Shown: positions 56,643 through 64,000 of the stretch, one piece after another
How the letters are laid out: every line of letters starts with the position of its first letter
Numbering within the stretch: position 1 is the first letter of the stretch
Assembly: GCA_018268465.1 (NCBI GenBank)
Contig: JAFDWN010000008.1
Coordinates: 248,001 to 312,000 of the forward strand
Reading direction: 5' to 3'
DNA: 64,000 nucleotides
Source: Actinomycetota bacterium
GTDB taxonomy: Bacteria > Actinomycetota > Actinomycetes > Mycobacteriales > Mycobacteriaceae
Translations under genes and position numbers: made by a program
The notes under the pieces: model-generated
Told to the model about the DNA's origin: nothing
Database searches by the model: none
What the model saw: the letters and a program-made list of their open reading frames with translations, nothing else

Positions 56643-56675
56643 GTTCCGTATTGTCTGTTCCGGAACAATGTTCCG
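56643..56675. promoter_or_regulatory. Candidate TetR operator
   Basis: TGTTCCGGAACA (56656-56667) is a perfect 12-base palindrome flanked by GTTCCG at 56643-56648 and 56670-56675, between the divergent TetR and luciferase-like genes. Confidence 0.5.
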
Positions 56676-56702
56676 ACTAATCCGCGCTGAGGAGGCACCA
56701 CG

Positions 56703-57581
56703 ATGTCCCAGCCGTCGGTCCGATTCGGGATCATGACCGCCCCCTCGCAGGTGGGCTACGACGACATCCAGCGCATCTGGCGCGAAGCCGACGACATCCC
56801 CGAGATCGAACACGCGTGGCTCTACGACCACCTCATGCCGATCTTCGGGGATCCGCAGGGACCGACGTTCGAAGGCTGGACGCTGCTGTCGGCCCTCGCC
56901 GCCCAAACCCACCGGCTGCGCGTCGGACTCCTGGTAACCAGCAACCGCTTTCGGCCACCGGCCATGCTGGCCAAGATCGCCACGACCGTCGACATCGTGG
57001 CCCGCGGGCGCCTCGACTTCGGCATCGGCGCCGGCTCCCGACCCGGCCACCCGCTGGCCCGCCGCGAATACGAAGCGCACGGCCTGCCGTTCCACGACTT
57101 CTCGCACTCGGTGGACAGCCTCGCCGAATCGCTCACCGTCATCCGGCGGCTGTGGACCGCGACCGAACCGTTCGACTTCTCCGGTGCCCACGTGCACGTC
57201 AGATCGGCGTACGGCAGCCCAAAGCCGGTGCAGCGGCCGCATCCGCCCATCCTCGTCGGCGGCCGCTCGACCCCGGTGTTGCGCGTCACCGCGGAGCACG
57301 CGGACATCTGGAACGTCCCAGGCGACGACCTCGACGAGGCCGCGCGACGCAGCGTCCTGCTGGACCGATGCTGCGAAGAGATCGGGCGTGATCCCGCCAC
57401 CCTCACCCGATCGATCCACCTCCACGTCGACCCGGAGCGGCCCGAGGCCAGCCGGGAGGCGATCGCCACCGCGGCCGGCGCGGGCTTCGGCCATATCGTC
57501 CTGGGACTCACCGCGCCCTACCCGCCCGGACTGGCCCGGTGGGTGGCCGACGAGCTGATCGGCCCGCACCGGCAGCCGTGA
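56703..57581 (+). CDS. F420-dependent LLM-class oxidoreductase
   Basis: A 292-residue luciferase-like protein: VRFGIMTAPSQVGYDDIQRIW, HAWLYDHLMPIFGDPQGPTFEGW, RLRVGLLVTSNRFRPPAMLAKIATTVDIVARGRLDFGIGAGSRP. This is the usual start of F420-dependent alpha-hydroxy/other oxidoreductases; the cofactor is inferred from family. Divergent from TetR and about 120 bp before the response regulator gene. Confidence 0.83.
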   Translation: MSQPSVRFGIMTAPSQVGYDDIQRIWREADDIPEIEHAWLYDHLMPIFGDPQGPTFEGWTLLSALAAQTHRLRVGLLVTSNRFRPPAMLAKIATTVDIVARGRLDFGIGAGSRPGHPLARREYEAHGLPFHDFSHSVDSLAESLTVIRRLWTATEPFDFSGAHVHVRSAYGSPKPVQRPHPPILVGGRSTPVLRVTAEHADIWNVPGDDLDEAARRSVLLDRCCEEIGRDPATLTRSIHLHVDPERPEASREAIATAAGAGFGHIVLGLTAPYPPGLARWVADELIGPHRQP

Positions 57582-57703
57582 GCGGGAAGCCGGTGCCGTC
57601 GACCGGTCGTTTTCATCCCGGTTTCGCCACGCGAAGAATCACGGCGCAGCGACTGGGTACGGGCATCCGTCTGCGCAGATCGGCGCGCATACTGAAGGGC
57701 GAT

Positions 57704-59392
57704 ATGACTGGACCAGACTCCCAGCCCCGTAAAGCCATCATCCTCACCGTCGACGACGACCCCGCCGTGTCGCGCGCCGTCGCCCGGGACCTGCGCCGCC
57801 ACTACGGCGAGAGGTACCGGATCGTGCGGGCCGAGACGGGCTTCGACGCGCTGGACACCCTCAAGGAACTCAAACTGCGCGGCGACACGGTCGCGGTATT
57901 CGTCGCCGACTACCGGATGCCGCAGATGAGCGGTATCGAATTCCTCGAACAGGCCATGGACATCTTCCCGATGGCACGCCGGGTGCTGCTCACCGCCTAC
58001 GCCGACACCCACGCCGCGATCGACGCGATCAACGTCGTCGACCTCGACCACTACCTGCTCAAACCGTGGGATCCCCCGGAGGAGAAGCTCTACCCCGTCA
58101 TCGACGCGCTGCTGGAGGCCTGGCGGACCGACGGCGGGCATCCGATGCCCGACACCAAGATCGTCGGCCACCGCTGGAGCAGGCGGTCCTCGGAAGTCCG
58201 CGAATTCCTGGCCAGCAACCGGCTGTCCTACCACTGGATCTTCGCCGACGACGAGGAGGGCAAGCGGATGCTGGAGGCCGCCGGCCTCGACGCGCTGCGG
58301 CTGCCCGTCGTCATCACCGAGGACGGCGAACCGCTGGTCGATCCGTCCAACGCCGAACTCGCCGCGCGCCTGGGCCTGTCCACCGAACCGCGGCAGGACT
58401 TCTACGACCTGGCGGTGATCGGCGGCGGCCCCGGCGGGCTGGCGGCAGCCGTGTACGGCGCATCCGAGGGGCTCAAGACCGTGCTGATCGAAGCGGTCGC
58501 GACCGGCGGACAGGCCGGCCAGAGCTCCCGGATCGAGAACTACCTCGGCTTTCCCGACGGGGTTCGCGGTGATCAGCTGGCCGACCGCGCTCGCAGGCAG
58601 GCCGAAAAGTTCGAAGCCGACCTCATCACCGCACGCGAAGCCGTCGCGCTGGAACTGCACGGCAACGCCCGCACGATCCGGTTCGCCGACGGAGGGTCCA
58701 TCGACTGCCGCGCGGTGATCCTGGCGACCGGGGTGTCCTACCGCGAACTCGACGCCGACGGCTGTAACAGCCGAAACGGCGAGGACCGCAATCTGACGGG
58801 CCGCGGCGTCTACTACGGCGCGGCGACCTATGTCGCGTCGGAATGCGCCGACCAGCAGGTCTACGTCGTCGGTGGCGCGAACTCGGCAGGTCAGGCCGCG
58901 ATGAATCTGGCCAGGAAGGCCGCCAAGGTCACCCTCGTGGTACGCGGATCCGATCTGGCCGCGTCGATGTCCTACTACCTGATCCAGCAGATCAAGGCCA
59001 CCCCCAACATCGAGGTCATGACCAACACCGAGGTGTGTCACGCCCACGGCGAGAAGAGCCTGGAGAAGCTGGTCCTGGTCGACAACAAGAGCGGTGAGAC
59101 GACCGAGGTGGACTGCGCTCAGCTGTTCATCTTCATCGGCGCGCAGCCCCGCACCGACTGGTTGCCGCCGGAAATCGCGCGCGACGCCCGCGGGTTCGTC
59201 ATCTCCGGGCCCGACCTGGGCTCCGGCAGCGGCTGGCCGCTGGACCGCCCGCCCTACCACCTGGAAACAAGCGTGCCGGGTGTGTTTGTTGCAGGTGACG
59301 TACGAGCCGAATCGGCCAAACGCGTCGCCGCCGCCGTGGGCGAAGGGTCGATGGCCGTGATGTTCGTGCACCGCTATCTCGCCGAGGCGTAG
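57704..59392 (+). CDS. Response regulator fused to cysteine-less glutaredoxin-like and thioredoxin-reductase-like flavoprotein
   Basis: A 562-residue fusion. Residues 10-140 are a CheY-type receiver with Asp17-19, phosphoacceptor Asp69 (VADYRMP), Thr97 and Lys120 all present. Residues about 150-225 resemble a glutaredoxin-like fold with WSRRS in place of the usual CPxC. Residues 234-562 are a TrxR-like FAD/NAD(P) domain: IGGGPGGLAAAVYG, ATGGQAGQSSRIENYLGFP, VVGGANSAGQAA. The active site CxxC is replaced by YYGAAT (370-375), so it cannot act as a thiol reductase by the usual mechanism. Output is thus probably enzymatic or redox sensing. ATG at 57704; followed after 11 bp by a kinase gene. Confidence 0.85.
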   Translation: MTGPDSQPRKAIILTVDDDPAVSRAVARDLRRHYGERYRIVRAETGFDALDTLKELKLRGDTVAVFVADYRMPQMSGIEFLEQAMDIFPMARRVLLTAYADTHAAIDAINVVDLDHYLLKPWDPPEEKLYPVIDALLEAWRTDGGHPMPDTKIVGHRWSRRSSEVREFLASNRLSYHWIFADDEEGKRMLEAAGLDALRLPVVITEDGEPLVDPSNAELAARLGLSTEPRQDFYDLAVIGGGPGGLAAAVYGASEGLKTVLIEAVATGGQAGQSSRIENYLGFPDGVRGDQLADRARRQAEKFEADLITAREAVALELHGNARTIRFADGGSIDCRAVILATGVSYRELDADGCNSRNGEDRNLTGRGVYYGAATYVASECADQQVYVVGGANSAGQAAMNLARKAAKVTLVVRGSDLAASMSYYLIQQIKATPNIEVMTNTEVCHAHGEKSLEKLVLVDNKSGETTEVDCAQLFIFIGAQPRTDWLPPEIARDARGFVISGPDLGSGSGWPLDRPPYHLETSVPGVFVAGDVRAESAKRVAAAVGEGSMAVMFVHRYLAEA

Positions 59393-59403
59393 GAGGGAGC
59401 CCG

Positions 59404-60867
59404 ATGACCGATCCGGACTCGGACCTGCGCTGTGTACGCGACGAACTGCGCACCCTGTTCCTGTTCGAATCGCTCACCGACGCCCAGCTGGACCGGCTGT
59501 GCGCAGCGGGTGACATCGCGCGTTTCGAACCCGGTGTGCTGTTCGTCGAAGGAGCGCCAGCGACGTGCCTCTATGTGCTGACCGACGGCGAGGTGGCGCT
59601 GTCCAAGCGGTCCGGCGGGGTGGATATCGAGACGATCCGCAGCACGCAGCGCGGGGCGTACTTCGGGGCGTGGTCGGCGTTCCTCGACGGTGAGCAGACC
59701 TACGAGACTTCGGCGCGGGTGATCGCCCCGTCACGGATGTTCGTCCTCGACGCGGCCGGACTCGGCGACTTCATGCGTACCGAATTCCCGATGGCCTGCC
59801 ACTTCCTCGTCGGCCAGTCGCTCGGCCGGTTCAACCAGCACCGCATCGTCGGGCCGCATGACCGCCTCATGCAGCTCGGCCAGCTGACCGCGGGGCTCAC
59901 CCACGAGCTGAACAACCCCGCCGCCGCGGCGGTCCGTGCGACATCCGCGCTGCGCGGTCGCGTCGCGAGCCTGCGGCGCCGGCTGGGTTCGCTGGCGGAC
60001 GGCACGATGAACAACGCCACCATGCGCACCCTGGTGGCCATCGCCGACGAGGTGGCCGAGGCGGCGGCCAAAGCCCCCGACCTGAGCCCGCTGGAGAAGG
60101 CCGACCGCGAGGAGAGCGTCGGCGACTGGCTCGACGACCACGACGTCGGCGGGGCGTGGGAACTGGCCCCGACGTTCGTGGAGGCCGGGCTGGACATCGA
60201 CTGGCTGGAGCGGACCGCCGCCGCGCTCGAGGAGACGGACGGAGCCGCGTCACTCGTCGGCGCCGTGCAGTGGCTCAGCTGCACCATCGAATCCGAGTTG
60301 CTGTTCAACGAGATCACCCAGTCCACGTCACGGGTGGCCAACCTGGTGGGCCAGGCCGCGCATTACTCGCACCTCGACCGTGCGCCGTTCAACGTCGCCG
60401 ACGTGCACGAACTGCTGAAGAACACCGTGATGATGCAGTCGCACACCATCGGTTCGGACATCGCGGTGGTCGAGGACTTCGACGAGTCCATTCCGCCGAT
60501 CCTCTGTTACCCGGCCGAACTCGGCCAGGTGTGGACCAACCTGATACTCAACGCCGTGTCGGCCATGCGGTCCGGCGGCGGGACGACGCTGACGCTGCGT
60601 ACCTATCACCAGGGCGACGTCCTTCGCGTCGAAGTGTGCGACGACGGCCCGGGCGTCCCCGAGGAACTGCGGGAACGGATCTTCGACCCGTTCTTCACGA
60701 CGAAACCCATCGGTGAGGGCAGCGGGCTGGGCCTGGATTTCGCGTCGCGCATCGTGCACAAACACGGCGGGACGATGTGGGTGGAATCGGTGCCGGGTGA
60801 TACGCGTTTCATATCCGTGCTGCCGCTTCGCATCGAAGCCCGCTCCGACGCGGCCGAAGCGCGATGA
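59404..60867 (+). CDS. Histidine kinase with N-terminal cyclic-nucleotide-binding domain (1)
   Basis: A 487-residue cytoplasmic sensor kinase. Residues about 14-135 form a CRP-type cNMP-binding domain (FESLTDAQLDRLCAAGDIARFEP, LYVLTDGEVALSKRSGG). The H-box is GLTHELNNPAAA with His167. The ATPase domain has VWTNLILNAVSAM (N box), CDDGPGVPEELRERIFDPFFTT (G1) and GSGLGL (G2). Typical receiver partner is the adjacent response regulator fusion. The coding gap to the next paralogous kinase is 21 bp. Confidence 0.88.
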   Translation: MTDPDSDLRCVRDELRTLFLFESLTDAQLDRLCAAGDIARFEPGVLFVEGAPATCLYVLTDGEVALSKRSGGVDIETIRSTQRGAYFGAWSAFLDGEQTYETSARVIAPSRMFVLDAAGLGDFMRTEFPMACHFLVGQSLGRFNQHRIVGPHDRLMQLGQLTAGLTHELNNPAAAAVRATSALRGRVASLRRRLGSLADGTMNNATMRTLVAIADEVAEAAAKAPDLSPLEKADREESVGDWLDDHDVGGAWELAPTFVEAGLDIDWLERTAAALEETDGAASLVGAVQWLSCTIESELLFNEITQSTSRVANLVGQAAHYSHLDRAPFNVADVHELLKNTVMMQSHTIGSDIAVVEDFDESIPPILCYPAELGQVWTNLILNAVSAMRSGGGTTLTLRTYHQGDVLRVEVCDDGPGVPEELRERIFDPFFTTKPIGEGSGLGLDFASRIVHKHGGTMWVESVPGDTRFISVLPLRIEARSDAAEAR

Positions 60868-60888
60868 TCTCAGAGGGAGGGGACGACC

Positions 60889-62394
60889 ATGGGCGAGAAA
60901 TGTCTGCCCGGCGAACTACGGACGCTGTTCTTGTTCGAGGCGCTTTCTGACGCGCAGCTGGACACGCTGTGCGCCAACGGGCATATCGCGTCGTTCGAGC
61001 CGGGGCCGATCTGCACCGAGGGCGATCCCGCGACGTGCTTCTACGTGCTGCTCGACGGCGAACTGGTGATGTCCAAACGTTCCGGCGGCGTCGATATCGA
61101 GACCAACCGGACCTCGCAGCGCGGTGTGTACTGCGGGGCGTGGTCGGCCTACGTCCCCGGTGAGGAAAACGTCTACCAGGCCTCGGTCCGGGTGACCACA
61201 CCGTCGCGGTTCTTCGTCCTCGACGCGGGCGCGTTCGCGGCGTTCATGCAGCAGGAATTCCCGATGGCCGTCCATCTGCTCGAAGGCCATATGGTCGGCG
61301 GCCTGCGGCAGCGTCAGATTCTGGGGCAGCGGGAGAAACTGCTGGCGCTCGGCACGATCACGGCCGGGCTGACCCATCAGCTCAACAACCCCGCGGCCGC
61401 CATCTCCAGGGACGTCTCCGATCTGCGGGACAACGTCGGCAAGATGCGCCACAAGTTGGCGATGCTCGCCGACGGGGAGTTCACCCCCGAGGCGCTGCGG
61501 GTGTTGGTCAGCATCCAAGACGAGGTCGCCGAGCAGGTGGCCAAGGCGAAGATGCAAGAACTGTCGGCCCTGGAGACTTCCGATCGGGAGGACCAGATCG
61601 GCGAGTGGCTCGAGGATCACGACATCGCGTCGGGCTGGGATTACGCACCGACCTTCGTGGAGGCGGGGCTGGACACCGACTGGCTGGAGAAGGTGGAGGC
61701 GTCAATCGACGACGTCGACTGCTCGGCGACCCTGCGCGGCGCGATCGGCTGGCTGAAGTACACCATCGACACCGAGCTGTCGGTGAACCGTATCGCCGAG
61801 GCCAGCAAGCGCATCTCGGCGCTGCTCGCCGGCACCAAACAGTATTCGCAGATGGACCGGGCGCCGTATCAGTCCGCCGACGTCCACGAACTGCTGCACA
61901 GCACCGTGATGATGTTCGGGGAGAAGATCGGCAAGGACGGCCCCGTCAAACTGGTCAAGGAATGGGATAAGACCCTGCCCGAATTGCTTTGTTACCCGGG
62001 CGATCTCAACCAGGTTTGGACCAATCTTATCGACAACGCGATCCAGGCCATGGACTATCACGGCACGTTGACCGTCCGCACCGGGCGTGAGGGCGACGAT
62101 ATGGTGCGAGTCGAGATCTGCGACGACGGCCCGGGGATCCCCGAGGAGATCGTCGACCGCATCTTCACGCCGTTCTTCACCACCAAACCCTTCGGTGAGG
62201 GCACCGGTCTCGGGCTCGACCTGGCCTGGCGCATCGTGGTGGAGAAGCACCAGGGCAATCTGCGGGTCGAGTCGCAGCCCGGCGACACCCGGTTCATCGT
62301 GCTGCTGCCGCTGGAGGCGCCCGCCCCGACGGCGCTGACACCGGCGGAAATCAAACCCGCGGACGTTTCGCTCAGCACGAGTTCAACGGAATAG
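60889..62394 (+). CDS. Histidine kinase with N-terminal cyclic-nucleotide-binding domain (2)
   Basis: A 501-residue paralogue of the preceding kinase, colinear over its whole length. cNMP-binding domain at about 9-128 (FEALSDAQLDTLCANGHIASFEP, FYVLLDGELVMSKRSGG), H-box GLTHQLNNPAAA with His163, N box VWTNLIDNAIQAM, G1 CDDGPGIPEEIVDRIFTPFFTT, G2 GTGLGLDLAW. All kinase motifs are intact in both, so neither is obviously decayed. It is followed by F420-type oxidoreductase genes in the same direction. Confidence 0.88.
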   Translation: MGEKCLPGELRTLFLFEALSDAQLDTLCANGHIASFEPGPICTEGDPATCFYVLLDGELVMSKRSGGVDIETNRTSQRGVYCGAWSAYVPGEENVYQASVRVTTPSRFFVLDAGAFAAFMQQEFPMAVHLLEGHMVGGLRQRQILGQREKLLALGTITAGLTHQLNNPAAAISRDVSDLRDNVGKMRHKLAMLADGEFTPEALRVLVSIQDEVAEQVAKAKMQELSALETSDREDQIGEWLEDHDIASGWDYAPTFVEAGLDTDWLEKVEASIDDVDCSATLRGAIGWLKYTIDTELSVNRIAEASKRISALLAGTKQYSQMDRAPYQSADVHELLHSTVMMFGEKIGKDGPVKLVKEWDKTLPELLCYPGDLNQVWTNLIDNAIQAMDYHGTLTVRTGREGDDMVRVEICDDGPGIPEEIVDRIFTPFFTTKPFGEGTGLGLDLAWRIVVEKHQGNLRVESQPGDTRFIVLLPLEAPAPTALTPAEIKPADVSLSTSSTE

Positions 62395-62423
62395 CGCGCG
62401 GGCCGTCCAGGGTTGGACAGGCT

Positions 62424-63287
62424 GTGACGCAGCCTACGAGCTCCTCCCCCGACCCCTCGTCCACACCCGATCTGGGGCGCTACGGCGTCTTCGGGCGGGG
62501 CTTCAGCCCCGATCAGGCCCGCGAGATCGAAGCGCTGGGCTACGGCGCCATCTGGGTCGGCGGGTCGCCACCGGCAGAGTTGGAATGGGTCGAACCGATC
62601 CTGGAGAAGACCAGCACACTGTCCGTCGCGACCGGAATCGTGAACATCTGGACCGCCGCGGCAGGTCCGGTGGCCGAATCCTTCCACCGCATCGACGCGG
62701 CGTATCCGGGCCGTTTCCTGCTGGGAATCGGCGTCGGACATCCCGAAGCCCACGCGGCGTACCGCAAGCCGTTCGACGCGTTGTCGGAATACCTCGACGA
62801 GCTCGATGCACTGGGTGTCCCCCGGCAGCGCCGGGTCGTCGCCGCACTCGGGCCCAGGGTGCTCAGGCTGTCCGCCGAGCGCTCCGCCGGGGCGCACCCG
62901 TATCTGACGACGCCCGAACACACCGCGAGGGCACGGGAGCTGATCGGCCCGTCGGCGTTCCTGGCGCCCGAGCACAAGGTGGTGTTGACCACTCAGGCCG
63001 AGACCGCACGCACGGTGGGCCGTGCGGCGCTCGACATCTACCTCAACCTGCAGAACTACCTCAACAACTGGAAGCGGCTGGGCTTCACCGACGACGACGT
63101 GGCCAGGCCGGGCAGCGACAGGCTCGTCGACGCGGTGGTGGCGTACGGTACGGCGGAGGCCATTGCCGCCAGACTGGCCGAACATCTCGACGCCGGCGCC
63201 AATCACGTGCCCGTGCAGGTGCTGACCTCTGACGACGCCCTGCTTCCCGCACTCACCGAACTGGCCGGCCCGCTCGGGTTGCGCTGA
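62424..63287 (+). CDS. F420-dependent LLM-class oxidoreductase (TIGR03620-like)
   Basis: A 287-residue luciferase-like protein (LGRYGVFGRGFSPDQAREIEALGYGAIWVGGSPPA; VATGIVNIWTAAAGPVAESF; AYPGRFLLGIGVGHPEAH). GTG start 30 bp after the kinase gene. It is a close paralogue of the partial gene at 63401. Cofactor by family inference. Confidence 0.85.
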   Translation: MTQPTSSSPDPSSTPDLGRYGVFGRGFSPDQAREIEALGYGAIWVGGSPPAELEWVEPILEKTSTLSVATGIVNIWTAAAGPVAESFHRIDAAYPGRFLLGIGVGHPEAHAAYRKPFDALSEYLDELDALGVPRQRRVVAALGPRVLRLSAERSAGAHPYLTTPEHTARARELIGPSAFLAPEHKVVLTTQAETARTVGRAALDIYLNLQNYLNNWKRLGFTDDDVARPGSDRLVDAVVAYGTAEAIAARLAEHLDAGANHVPVQVLTSDDALLPALTELAGPLGLR

Positions 63288-63301
63288 CAGACGGGAGACA
63301 C

Positions 63302-63408
63302 GACATGACCGACGAGCGCTTGCGCGAGGAGCCGACATGACCGACGAGCGCTTGCGCGAGGAGCCGACATGACCGACGAGCGCTTGCGCGAGGAGCCGAC
63401 ATGACCGA
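63302..63408 (+). repeat. Three 32-bp tandem repeats with coupled mini-ORFs (MIRU-like)
   Basis: A 32-bp unit, GACATGACCGACGAGCGCTT plus 12 more bases ending GAGGAGCC, is repeated exactly three times (63302, 63334, 63366), with a partial fourth at 63398. Each unit encodes ATG...TGA of 11 codons (MTDERLREEPT); the stop of each overlaps the next ATG (ATGA) and GAGGAG lies 6 bases before it. The last overlaps the start of the gene at 63401. Comparable in logic to mycobacterial MIRU repeats. Confidence 0.85.
63305..63404 (+). CDS. Three overlapping 11-residue mini-ORFs
   Basis: Mini-ORFs 63305-63340, 63337-63372 and 63369-63404 all read MTDERLREEPT. They overlap by four bases (ATGA), as does the last with the start of the oxidoreductase gene at 63401. 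Whether they are translated is unknown; the spacing of the GAGGAG motif would allow it. Their main role may be to hand ribosomes on to the next gene. Confidence 0.4.
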
Positions 63409-64000
63409 GGCAGTGGAGCTGAAGCCGGCGCTGGGCCGGTACGGGGTGTGGACGCTGGGCCCGATAGCGCCCGAGCAAGCCGCAGAGGTCGAGCAGCTCG
63501 GGTACGGGGCACTGTGGGTCGGCGGCTCACCCGCCGCCGATCTGTCGTTCGTCGAGCCGATCCTCGAGCAGACCGAGAACCTGCAGGTGGCCACGGGGAT
63601 CGTCAACGTCTGGAAAGCGCCGGTAGATGAGGTCGCCGCCGCTTATCACCGGATCGAGGACGCCTATCCGGGCCGGTTTCTTCTCGGGATCGGCATCGGG
63701 CACCCGGAGCACACCGATGAGTACCGCAAACCCTATGACGTACTTGTCGAATACCTCGACGCACTCGATGCCGCCAAGGTGCCGACGAGCAGGCGGGTGG
63801 TGGCCGCACTGGGGCCCAAGGTGCTCAAGCTGGCGGCGCTGCGCAGCGCGGGGGCGCATCCGTATCTGACCACCCCGGAACACACCGCGCAGGCCCGGGA
63901 ACTGCTGGGTAATACGGTGTTCCTGGCGCCTGAACACAAGGTCGTGCTGGCGCCCGATGAGCGCTCGCGCGAAGAGAATGTGACAGCTGAGCGCTCGCGC
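63401..64000 (+). CDS. F420-dependent LLM-class oxidoreductase, 3' end outside window
   Basis: Open from ATG 63401 to the window end (200 codons). MTEAVELKPALGRYGVWTLG, LGYGALWVGGSPAADL, VATGIVNVWKAPVDEVAAAY and AYPGRFLLGIGIGHPEHT make it a paralogue of the gene at 62424. After FLAPEHKVVLAP the sequence leaves family similarity and reads DERSREENVTAERSR, encoded by a repeat related to the 32-bp unit. The gene may be enlarged or broken there. Confidence 0.75.
   Translation, partial: MTEAVELKPALGRYGVWTLGPIAPEQAAEVEQLGYGALWVGGSPAADLSFVEPILEQTENLQVATGIVNVWKAPVDEVAAAYHRIEDAYPGRFLLGIGIGHPEHTDEYRKPYDVLVEYLDALDAAKVPTSRRVVAALGPKVLKLAALRSAGAHPYLTTPEHTAQARELLGNTVFLAPEHKVVLAPDERSREENVTAERSR
63956..64000 (+). 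repeat. Repeat related to the 32-bp unit, in frame inside the last gene
   Basis: GAGCGCTCGCGC occurs at 63959-63970 and 63989-64000, 30 bp apart, matching GAGCGCTTGCGC of the unit at 63302. The 30-bp spacing keeps the reading frame (DERSREENVTAERSR). The array continues beyond the window. Confidence 0.65.

Noticed and set aside
59404-62394. Misassembly (false duplication) of the two kinases
   Set aside because: The copies differ throughout at the protein level, so this is an old gene duplication and not a repeated read artefact.
63302-63408. CRISPR array
   Set aside because: Repeats are directly adjacent with no spacers, only three copies, and no cas genes nearby.

Overview
The window is GC-rich, almost completely coding, and reads as the chromosome of a non-tuberculous, probably environmental mycobacterium (Mycolicibacterium-like). 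The evidence is a complete ESX-4 type VII secretion locus next to a run of cutinases and the truA-rplQ-rpoA-rpsD-rpsK-rpsM-rpmJ-infA block (the M. tuberculosis Rv3444c-Rv3462c order), many F420/FMN luciferase-like oxidoreductases, GTG starts, and an intact cobF, which M. tuberculosis lacks. I see no transposase, integrase, tRNA, rRNA or CRISPR array.

Region 1 (1-13 kb) is an aerobic cobalamin cluster. It holds the end of cobS, a B12-riboswitch-controlled cbtB, a chelatase AAA/VWA fusion, cobO, cobB and cobT on the plus strand, then cobQ-cobF (minus), cobH-cobD (plus) and cobK-cobM (minus). A 38-codon relic that looks like the C-terminus of cobN lies between cobD and cobK. cobG, cobI/J, cobL and a full cobN are not in the window.

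Region 2 (13-34 kb) is accessory. A MocR-type regulator is followed by a long minus-strand operon (24832 down to 14777): tandem-rhodanese sulfurtransferase, NtaA/SnaA-type monooxygenase, dipeptide-type ABC importer (two permeases, a double ATPase, a lipoprotein) and two more luciferase-like monooxygenases. A second sulfurtransferase and an MFS exporter diverge from it, and an AprA-like flavoprotein with a ferredoxin follows. I infer an organosulfur scavenging island. Next come a decayed glycerol kinase gene, an aldehyde dehydrogenase and its GAF-domain regulator, which is a paralogue of the regulator at 367-1671.

Region 3 (34-49 kb) is ESX-4 (esxT, esxU, the TIGR03931-type protein, eccC4, eccD4, mycP4, eccB4). 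A redoxin, a CGNR regulator and an EamA exporter are inserted before three tandem cutinases. Region 4 (49-53.7 kb) is truA and the alpha ribosomal/RNA polymerase operon, with structured non-coding leaders upstream of rpsM and infA.

Region 5 (54-64 kb) holds a YqiJ/YqiK-like NfeD-flotillin pair, a TetR/luciferase-like pair, and a three-gene module: a response regulator fused to a cysteine-less glutaredoxin-like domain and a cysteine-less thioredoxin-reductase-like flavoprotein, plus two cNMP-domain histidine kinases. Two paralogous F420-type oxidoreductases follow. They are linked by 32-bp tandem repeats that encode translationally coupled 11-residue mini-ORFs, and a related repeat then runs in frame inside the last gene at the window edge. 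This region and its repeats are the most unusual part of the window.
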